Assembly: GCA_902798535.1 (NCBI GenBank)
Contig: CADBWU010000007.1
Coordinates: 1-37,639, forward strand
Reading direction: 5' to 3'
Origin: an uncultured Pseudomonadota bacterium
GTDB taxonomy: Bacteria > Pseudomonadota > Alphaproteobacteria > RUG11792
DNA: 37,639 bases
Positions within the stretch are counted from its first letter, which is position 1; every line of letters begins with the position of its first letter. The notes under the pieces were generated by a model, which saw nothing but the letters and a program-made list of their open reading frames with translations, was not told the DNA's origin and did no database searches. Position numbers and translations under genes: made by a program. Positions 31,960 through 37,639 of this stretch are shown here, one piece after another.

Positions 31960-33648
31960 TTACTTGTCTTCTTTTTTCTTTTCTAGAGCGACGCCTAAGA
32001 TATCACCTAAGCTAGCTCCACTTTCTGTTGAACCATACTTTTCCAGCGCTTCCTTTTCTCTTTTAATTTCCAATGCCTTTATTGACAGGTTCACTTTTCT
32101 AGTTCCTTTTGCAATTCCCAGCACAATGGCTTCTAGTTTTTCACCTACAGCGAAGGTATCTGGTTTGCGCTTTGCTTTATCACTTGAAATATCTGCAGAC
32201 TTGATAAACCCGTTCAGTCCATTTTCGAGAATAACATCAATACCATTTGATTGTATCTCTTTTACTTCTGCAACGACTATATCTCCTTTTTTTATCTCGC
32301 TTGCCACGTTGGCATATGGATCATCTTCCAATTGTTTTATTCCAAGACTAATCCTCTCTTTTACAGGATCAACAGCCAGCACAACCACTTCAATTTTTTG
32401 CCCTTTTTCGAACATCTTCGATTTATCTTTATTCGAACCATCATTCCAAGAAACATCGGAGACATGCACCATGCCATCTAGCGTATCTGTTACCCCAACA
32501 AACACACCAAATTCAGTTACATTTTTGACAACGCCTTCAAGCTTTGTGCCTACTGGGTGCTTTTCAGCAAAGTCTTTCCATGGATTAGGTTGACATTGCT
32601 TCAGTCCTAAAGCAATTTTCCGCTTTTCTGGATTTATTTCGAGTACCATTGCCTCCACTTCTTGTCCAAGCGTCAAAATTTTACTTGGTTGCGTGTTTTT
32701 GAACCAGCTCAATTCCGTTATATAAGCCAATCCTTCAATACACTCTTCAAGCGCTATAAATGCACCATAATCAGTGATATTCGAGACTTTACCCTTATAC
32801 TTCTCGCCAACTTTATACCTCTGTTCGATATTTTCCCAAGGCGAATCTACAAGTTGTTTCATACCAAGCGAAATACGCCCAGTTTCTTTGTTGAATTTTA
32901 GAACTTGCACTTTTATATTATCTCCAACACTGACTATATCTGCAGGATTTAATACTCTCTTCCAGGACATATCAGTTACGTGCAACAGTCCGTCAATTCC
33001 ACCAATATCTACGAAGGCGCCATATTCCATCAAATTTTTGACAACACCATCAAGAACCGCTCCCTCTTGCAACTTTGAAATGACATCATTGCGAACCTCA
33101 TTTCTTTCGGCCTCTAAAACAGCTCTTCTCGAAACGACGATGTTATTTCTCATTTTATCCATTTTTATAAGCTTGAATGGTTGCGGTATGTTCAAAAGAG
33201 GGGTAATATCTTTTACCAAACGGAGATCAACCTGGCTACCTGGCAAAAACGCCATAGTTCCTTTGATATCAACTGCAAAGCCCCCCTTCGTCTTGCCAGT
33301 AATAATTCCTTCTACTGAATCACCTGTTTCAAGTTTCTTTTCCAAAGAATGCCAAACTGCCTCCTTTTTTGCCTTTTCAATGCTTAAAATCGGCTCACCA
33401 CTCTTATCTTCGTATTTGTCAATATAAACATCTAGAGTATCCCCAATAGAAACAGTATCTGTTTCTTTCAAGGCTTTTATGTCATCCAAAAACAGTCTAC
33501 CTTCCGATTTCAATCCGACATCAATAATAGCTTTATCATTTTTAATTCCAACCACAGTTCCAAGAACTACCTTGCCTTCCAGCGATCCCTTGCCTGCGAG
33601 GGATTTTTCCAACATTTCAGCAAAACTGATTTTTTCGTTATCTTTCAT
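31960..33648 (-). CDS. rpsA: 30S ribosomal protein S1
   Basis: About 562 residues, typical of six-repeat S1. Six S1 (OB-fold) repeats are visible: the first two are divergent ribosome-binding repeats, and the later ones carry GAFVDIGGIDGLLHVTDMSW, GAFIALEECIEGLAYITELSW and FGVFVGVTDTLDGMVHVSDV. S1 unwinds and holds mRNA on the 30S subunit. The likely start is ATG 33648, a few bases after AGGTG; GTG 33654 is also in frame. It has its own promoter at 33713-33742 and terminator at 31915. Confidence 0.96.
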   Translation of the reverse strand: MKDNEKISFAEMLEKSLAGKGSLEGKVVLGTVVGIKNDKAIIDVGLKSEGRLFLDDIKALKETDTVSIGDTLDVYIDKYEDKSGEPILSIEKAKKEAVWHSLEKKLETGDSVEGIITGKTKGGFAVDIKGTMAFLPGSQVDLRLVKDITPLLNIPQPFKLIKMDKMRNNIVVSRRAVLEAERNEVRNDVISKLQEGAVLDGVVKNLMEYGAFVDIGGIDGLLHVTDMSWKRVLNPADIVSVGDNIKVQVLKFNKETGRISLGMKQLVDSPWENIEQRYKVGEKYKGKVSNITDYGAFIALEECIEGLAYITELSWFKNTQPSKILTLGQEVEAMVLEINPEKRKIALGLKQCQPNPWKDFAEKHPVGTKLEGVVKNVTEFGVFVGVTDTLDGMVHVSDVSWNDGSNKDKSKMFEKGQKIEVVVLAVDPVKERISLGIKQLEDDPYANVASEIKKGDIVVAEVKEIQSNGIDVILENGLNGFIKSADISSDKAKRKPDTFAVGEKLEAIVLGIAKGTRKVNLSIKALEIKREKEALEKYGSTESGASLGDILGVALEKKKEDK

Positions 33649-33712
33649 ATTCACCTAAAATTTTGAGCAGAACAATAATTTCTGCGTAAAAAAAGCCAAA
33701 ACCACTGTAGGC

Positions 33713-33742
33713 AGTGTAGCATATTTCCCCTTAAGATACCAA
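33713..33742 (-). promoter_or_regulatory. Promoter for rpsA
   Basis: On the minus strand TTGGTA (33742-33737) and TACACT (33718-33713) have an 18-base spacer. TGC precedes the -10 box, giving an extended -10 (TATGCTACACT). A CACTG/CAGTG hairpin just downstream may end alr transcripts or lie in the rpsA leader. Confidence 0.5.
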
Positions 33743-33766
33743 ATCAAATCGATACCTAGCGAAAAA

Positions 33767-34852
33767 CTACCTCTTATATATAAGAGTGCATCTATCCGGT
33801 TTTAGTTGCAATCCTGCCAAGACTTCATATGAAAGCAAACCAGCGTCTTGTGCCATATCTTTAACTCGATAATCTTTCGATAATAACGTTGCAATAGCTC
33901 CTGGCTGGGTTAATTCATCAGGTATATTGGTCACGTCACAGGTTGTTAAATCCATAGACACATTGCCAATAATGGGTGCTTTGTATACCTTTCCTGCCCC
34001 GTAGAAATGCACAAATCCTCTGTTTCCCAGATGTCTTCGCAACCCATCAGCATAACCCATTGATATTACTGCAAGCTTTATATCTTTGTCAGTAGTATAT
34101 GTTGCACTATATCCAACTGTATTGCCAGCTGGCAGAATATATCTTTGCAATACCTGTGTTTCTATAGTCAAAATATTTTCCGCATGTAGTGACAAATTCT
34201 CGTGTATATCATATAAAAACGCCCCGATCCTGACGATATCATATGTGTATTCATCTCCAAGAAGAGTTCCATCAGATGCGGCAAGCCCAGCTTTCACTTC
34301 AATCTTGGTTCTGATTTTTGCCAGAATACTATCAAATGCCGTCTTTTGCGCTAAATTCATCGGATGTTTTATGTCATCCGAACAGGCTAAATGTGAGATC
34401 ACATAAGCTACGTGTTCGTGCTCCAGTTGCGGCAATATTGCATCTATTTCCTCCGAACGTAGCCCAAGCCGAGAGAACCCTGTATCAACAAATAGCACAA
34501 ATTCCAGCTTGTTTTTTTTTATGGCATTAAACTCATCCAACGAATTTATGACCGGAACAATATTTTGCTCCTTAACAATTGGTATATCATTTTTTCGAAA
34601 TCCCTGAAGATAATATATCTTTGCATCATTCGGCAAAACTGTGCGTATAGTCAGCGCTTCAGCTAAATACGCTGTCCAGAAATCGCGACATCCGGCATCA
34701 TACAACGCTGACGAAACTTCCTGAGCACCCATTCCATATGCGTTGTTTTTCACTACTGCTGAAGTTACCGTATCTTTTTCGACGAAATCAGCGATAGTCT
34801 TGTAATTCCTTTGAATAGCTCCTAAATCTATCGTCGCTTTTATAAGTGCCAT
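33767..34852 (-). CDS. alr: Alanine racemase
   Basis: 361 residues. The PLP lysine is Lys35 in AVVKNNAYGMG and the opposing catalytic Tyr is Tyr248 in GYSATY. The later SMGYADGLRRHLGNRG and IGNVSMDLTT match the family. It converts L-Ala to D-Ala for peptidoglycan. The gene starts 38 bases after the acetyltransferase stop, on the same strand. The usual KADAYG motif is changed to KNNAYG, which should still place the cofactor. Confidence 0.94.
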   Translation of the reverse strand: MALIKATIDLGAIQRNYKTIADFVEKDTVTSAVVKNNAYGMGAQEVSSALYDAGCRDFWTAYLAEALTIRTVLPNDAKIYYLQGFRKNDIPIVKEQNIVPVINSLDEFNAIKKNKLEFVLFVDTGFSRLGLRSEEIDAILPQLEHEHVAYVISHLACSDDIKHPMNLAQKTAFDSILAKIRTKIEVKAGLAASDGTLLGDEYTYDIVRIGAFLYDIHENLSLHAENILTIETQVLQRYILPAGNTVGYSATYTTDKDIKLAVISMGYADGLRRHLGNRGFVHFYGAGKVYKAPIIGNVSMDLTTCDVTNIPDELTQPGAIATLLSKDYRVKDMAQDAGLLSYEVLAGLQLKPDRCTLIYKR

Positions 34853-34890
34853 GGAAACATCACATAAAGTTTTTTGTTTATTTAATCATA

Positions 34891-35550
34891 TCACGCTATA
34901 GAGCATTTCGCGCTCATCATTTGCTTTATTTTCTGGCTCACCTTATCTAAATCACTACAGGTCAAAATCGGGATTAAATTATTTATCTCCTCTATGCTTT
35001 TATCCCACCACCTGAATTTAAGCAACAATTCAATTAACTCATCATCAAAGCGCTTTCTTAAAGCTTTTGCTGGATTGCCAATTGCTATAGTGTAAGGGGC
35101 GACATTGCTTCCAATAACGCTACTCGCACCTATAATCGCGCCATCTCCAATATGTACTCCAGGCAGAATAGTCGCATTTTGCCCAATCCAGACATCATTT
35201 CCAATAATAGTATTACCCTTATATGGCATATCTGATGCCTGCGGAGCATCCATATTCCAGCCATCAAGGGTATAAAACGGAAACGTTGTTACAGCATTCA
35301 TTTGGTGATTTGCATCATTCATGACAAATTCAACTCCAGTTCCAATTTGACAGAACTTTCCAATAACAAGTTTGTCCCTGCTCCATGGGTAAAAATGTGT
35401 CACATGAGTTTCAAATTCCGAATCTGCAATGTAGGTGAAATCCCCAACAATAATGTTGGGGTTCTTAATCGTAGGCTTCACATATATCTCTTTCTCATAG
35501 CCTGAGATAGGATGTATTACATTTGGATCCGGAATTTTTTTGTCGCTCAT
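34891..35550 (-). CDS. Vat/CatB-type xenobiotic acetyltransferase (left-handed beta-helix)
   Basis: 219 residues. Hexapeptide repeats (for example TIIGNDVWIGQNATILPGV and GAIIGASSVIG) fold as a left-handed beta-helix. The N-terminal HVTHFYPW-type segment, the NDANHQM loop with catalytic His82 and the ending AIGNPAKALRKRF place it with the CatB/VatD group, which acetylates chloramphenicol or streptogramin A. Resistance cannot be claimed without testing, since chromosomal members can serve other acceptors. It follows gap by 14 bases and probably shares its transcript. Confidence 0.87.
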   Translation of the reverse strand: MSDKKIPDPNVIHPISGYEKEIYVKPTIKNPNIIVGDFTYIADSEFETHVTHFYPWSRDKLVIGKFCQIGTGVEFVMNDANHQMNAVTTFPFYTLDGWNMDAPQASDMPYKGNTIIGNDVWIGQNATILPGVHIGDGAIIGASSVIGSNVAPYTIAIGNPAKALRKRFDDELIELLLKFRWWDKSIEEINNLIPILTCSDLDKVSQKIKQMMSAKCSIA

Positions 35551-35564
35551 ATAGATCCATTTGC

Positions 35565-36563
35565 TTAGGCTAAATACGAAGCCAAATCTAACATTCTGTT
35601 CGAGAAGCCGAATTCGTTGTCATACCACGAAACAACACGGCAGAATTTGTCGTTAATGACGGTTGTCCCCGTTGCATCAAATATCGAACTCAGCTTTGAG
35701 TGGTTGAAATCAGAAGAGACTAACGGTTCGTCGTTGTATCCCAAAACACCTTTCAATTCACCTTCAGACGCTTGCTTCATAACCTGATTTATTTTTTCTG
35801 CATTCGTCGGCTTCGCCAAATTACATTTTAAATCAACCAGTGAGACATTTGGTGTTGGCACTCGTATCGCCGTTCCATCTAGTTTGCCTTTCAACTGAGG
35901 CAAAACCAATCCGACTGCTCTTGCCGCACCTGTTGTACTTGGAATCATCGAAAGCGTTGCTGCTCGCGCCCTACGTAAATCTTTATGAACCGTATCTATT
36001 AGTCTTTGGTCGCCAGTATAGGAATGTATCGTGGTCATAAAGCCACACTCTATGCCGAATTCTTTGTCCAGGATATACGCAATCGGCGCCAAGCAATTTG
36101 TCGTGCACGAGCCGTTCGAAATCACCAAATCGCTATCCTTGATGCTTTTGTGATTTATGCCATAAACAACCGTTGCATCCGCACCGTCTGATGGAGCTGA
36201 AACAATAACTCGTTTCGCTCCAGCCTTGATGTGTTTTTCTGCATCAACTTTTTTGGTAAACCTGCCTGAGCACTCGAAAACAACATCGACACCCAATCCG
36301 CGCCAATCTATAGCCTCCGGATTAGCCTCGGAAATCATTCTTATATTGCGTCCATTTATCGCAATTCCATCCTCAGTTTCCACGACGTCTTTGCTGAATG
36401 CACCGTGCACCGAATCGTGCTTCAGAAGGTGTATATTCGTTCTTTTATCAGACAAATCATTTATGCAGACTATCTCGATGTTGTTATATTTTCCCGCTTC
36501 TTCATATGCCCGCAAAACCATACGACCAATGCGTCCAAAACCGTTTATTCCTATTTTTAACAT
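35565..36563 (-). CDS. gap: Glyceraldehyde-3-phosphate dehydrogenase
   Basis: 332 residues. NAD-binding start INGFGRIGRMVLRA, catalytic Cys153 in GSCTTNCLAP (Ala of SNASC replaced by Gly), and the active-site His and substrate loop later (VVSWYDNEFGFS). It oxidises glyceraldehyde 3-phosphate in glycolysis or works in reverse. AGAGGAAC precedes the ATG. It lies 9 bases after the lipoprotein gene and 14 before the acetyltransferase gene, within a likely operon. Confidence 0.96.
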   Translation of the reverse strand: MLKIGINGFGRIGRMVLRAYEEAGKYNNIEIVCINDLSDKRTNIHLLKHDSVHGAFSKDVVETEDGIAINGRNIRMISEANPEAIDWRGLGVDVVFECSGRFTKKVDAEKHIKAGAKRVIVSAPSDGADATVVYGINHKSIKDSDLVISNGSCTTNCLAPIAYILDKEFGIECGFMTTIHSYTGDQRLIDTVHKDLRRARAATLSMIPSTTGAARAVGLVLPQLKGKLDGTAIRVPTPNVSLVDLKCNLAKPTNAEKINQVMKQASEGELKGVLGYNDEPLVSSDFNHSKLSSIFDATGTTVINDKFCRVVSWYDNEFGFSNRMLDLASYLA

Positions 36564-36572
36564 TTTGTTCCT

Positions 36573-37064
36573 CTATTTCTTATATTCTTCCAAAATTCGG
36601 GATTTAATAACATCTGCATGCTTTTTTAGACGCACCATAGAATCTTCACTTGAAGTTACAACGACAGCAATGTCATTCGTACTACGCAATGTTACATCTA
36701 TTTTATACAAACAGGTTTCAGTGCTATCAAAAGCTTTCACTCTCGCTTTTTCAGTCGTAATTCTGCCGGTTCTTTTGTCCATAAACTCAATTTGGAAATC
36801 TTTTAGTGCAATAATAGTGGAATTCCAAAGTTTATCTTTTGGATTGCTTGAAGAGACCTTCTCTACGGCAAGTTCATTAGTCTGTGTATTGCCTTTTCCG
36901 AAATATTTTTTTAAAGAGGCATTTTCGCCTTTTATTAGGGAACCGAAGCCGTATCTGGCATTGTCCTTATAATCTTCTGGTGCCTCTGCTTTGAATTCTT
37001 GATTGGCACACCCAGACATAAAAATGGTCAAAGATAGTATGCATATCGAAGTCCTGAAATTCAT
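36573..37064 (-). CDS. Lipoprotein, resembling alphaproteobacterial DUF3576
   Basis: 163 residues from ATG 37064, with GGAG just upstream; a longer in-frame start at 37115 lacks support. The signal peptide MNFRTSICILSLTIFMSGC ends in a lipobox with Cys19, so the protein should be lipidated and anchored to a membrane facing the periplasm. The mature part has RYGFGSLIKGE and a KLWNSTIIALKDFQIEFMD stretch that loosely resembles DUF3576 proteins. That family has no assigned function. It is first in a likely operon with gap. Confidence 0.75.
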   Translation of the reverse strand: MNFRTSICILSLTIFMSGCANQEFKAEAPEDYKDNARYGFGSLIKGENASLKKYFGKGNTQTNELAVEKVSSSNPKDKLWNSTIIALKDFQIEFMDKRTGRITTEKARVKAFDSTETCLYKIDVTLRSTNDIAVVVTSSEDSMVRLKKHADVIKSRILEEYKK

Positions 37065-37101
37065 TTTGCTCCACAAAACTTTAATAATCCAACTGCTGGA
37101 A

Positions 37102-37107
37102 ATTGTA
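37102..37107 (-). promoter_or_regulatory. Extended -10 element upstream of the lipoprotein-gap operon
   Basis: On the minus strand TACAAT (37107-37102) follows TATGC, giving TATGCTACAAT. A clear -35 box is not seen. It parallels the elements before ntrY and rpsA. Confidence 0.45.
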
Positions 37108-37138
37108 GCATACATGCCACTTTTCCGATAAAAAAATT

Positions 37139-37539
37139 AAACATTTGTATAAGTTCATAAGATATGAGACAAAATTTGGCTTGGGATGGTTGAAATGGCT
37201 TAAGTGGAGCAAATAGAAGAAAAGGCATCCAGAATTAAATTGTTGATGATTGATGTAAGAAAGGAGACTTTGATTTATGCAAATACATGATTATGTGTTG
37301 TGGTGCTAAAGATAAGTAGGGTGAATTTTACGAAGCTTTGCAAAAAACAAGTCAAGCAGTAGGGATTGCTTTACCGTCACGGAATTTCCAACAAAAGGAA
37401 ACAGGACATTGTGGGCATTAGTCGAGCTACTTATTAGCGTCGAAAAAAGTGGCTGAAGTGGTTGATTTTCAGGCCTAAACGACCACAAAATGCTAGGCAA
37501 AGCAATTTGGCATCAAATAATCAGGTGGATAATATCGGA
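37139..37539 (+). mobile_element. 5' part of an rve-type insertion sequence, interrupted by IS200/IS605
   Basis: Its left 200 bases match the start of the deleted element at 24338. Its transposase remnant reads LLYRHGISNKRKQDIVG, ISRATY, a stop, then RRKKWLKW and RPKRPQNARQSNLAS, the N-terminal HTH part of an integrase-type transposase. An in-frame TAG and other stops inactivate it. It stops abruptly where an IS200/IS605 right end begins at 37540. Confidence 0.65.
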
Positions 37540-37639
37540 AAATAGATGCCCTACCGGCTAGAAGCCGGTAGTTCTATGTCACGCTTGGAAAGCGGATTAA
37601 AAGAGTAAACTCTCAGAATTCGAATATTTTGAATGAATT
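37540..37639 (-). mobile_element. IS200/IS605 right end and tnpA 3' end (runs off the window)
   Basis: The right end carries a perfect hairpin CTACCGGCT AGA AGCCGGTAG (37551-37571), a typical IS200/IS605 subterminal structure recognised by TnpA. Minus-strand tnpA ends NSFKIFEF with TGA at 37615-37613, matching the tail of copy A. The rest lies beyond the window, so its integrity is unknown. Confidence 0.75.

Noticed and set aside
34891-35550. Acquired antibiotic resistance gene
   Set aside because: The acetyltransferase matches the Vat/CatB fold, but it sits within a chromosomal operon with no mobile element next to it, so resistance or recent acquisition is not supported.
35565-36563. SNGSC instead of SNASC in GAPDH as a sign of lost activity
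   Set aside because: The catalytic Cys and TTNC that follow are intact, and a small neighbouring residue is tolerated there.
1-37639. tRNA, rRNA, riboswitch or CRISPR array
   Set aside because: No T-loop GTTCGANNC context with a matching acceptor stem, no rRNA-like sequence, no thiamine or biotin riboswitch motif and no regularly spaced repeats were seen.

Overview
The window looks like a chromosomal segment of a host-associated alphaproteobacterium with an AT-rich genome. The gene order ntrY-ntrX-trkA is the alphaproteobacterial one. Housekeeping genes sit in tight, overlapping operons, and they alternate with secreted proteins of unknown function and decayed insertion sequences. That mixture fits a Rickettsiales/Holosporales-like or gut-associated lineage, but no genus can be fixed from the sequence alone. 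No rRNA, tRNA or CRISPR array was seen.

Layout. Positions 1-624 hold the 3' end of a surface or autotransporter-like passenger gene. From 795 to 5949 an operon with a good promoter encodes a parvulin-type foldase, a LOG-family protein, both biotin-linked acetyl-CoA carboxylase subunits (accB, accC) and a PgeF/YfiH protein, and it ends at a hairpin terminator. From 6163 to 11678 comes ntrY-ntrX-trkA-prmC, with every junction overlapping. dnaX (gamma length) follows from its own promoter and ends at a bidirectional terminator. From 13082 to 17296, dapA sits among three predicted secreted proteins; the last carries the residue pattern of a nucleic-acid or nucleotide deaminase. From 20031 down to 17309 a minus-strand operon encodes a TrpR/YerC-like regulator and an ABC importer of the TrpXYZ type (binding protein, permease, short ATPase). 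From 20184 to 21452 there are two tandem small secreted proteins with nearly identical promoter and leader sequences but different bodies. An MFS transporter follows.

From about 23154 to 24824 lie decayed insertion sequences (one IS1595-like, two fragments of an rve-type element) around an orphan NuoI-like ferredoxin. The minus-strand pair tkt-tilS comes next, then an outer-membrane beta-barrel gene preceded by a run of nine G. From 29158 to 30215 there are two nested, dead IS200/IS605 copies. The rest of the window is minus-strand: a lipoprotein, gap, a Vat/CatB-type acetyltransferase, alr, rpsA, then SemiSWEET, thiN and a BioC-like methyltransferase. At the far right another rve-type element is cut by a third IS200/IS605 copy that runs off the window.

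How the genes fit together. AccB/AccC need biotin, and a BioC-like gene is present. Transketolase needs thiamine diphosphate, and thiN makes it. dapA and alr supply peptidoglycan precursors. gap and tkt give central carbon metabolism, and SemiSWEET, the Trp-type ABC system and the MFS protein supply uptake or efflux. NtrYX and TrkA probably link envelope or nitrogen/redox signals to potassium homeostasis, although NtrX has lost key AAA+ residues. The most promising parts for new biology are the secreted deaminase candidate, the leader-sharing pair of small secreted proteins, the other cysteine-rich secreted proteins and the poly-G-preceded outer-membrane protein.
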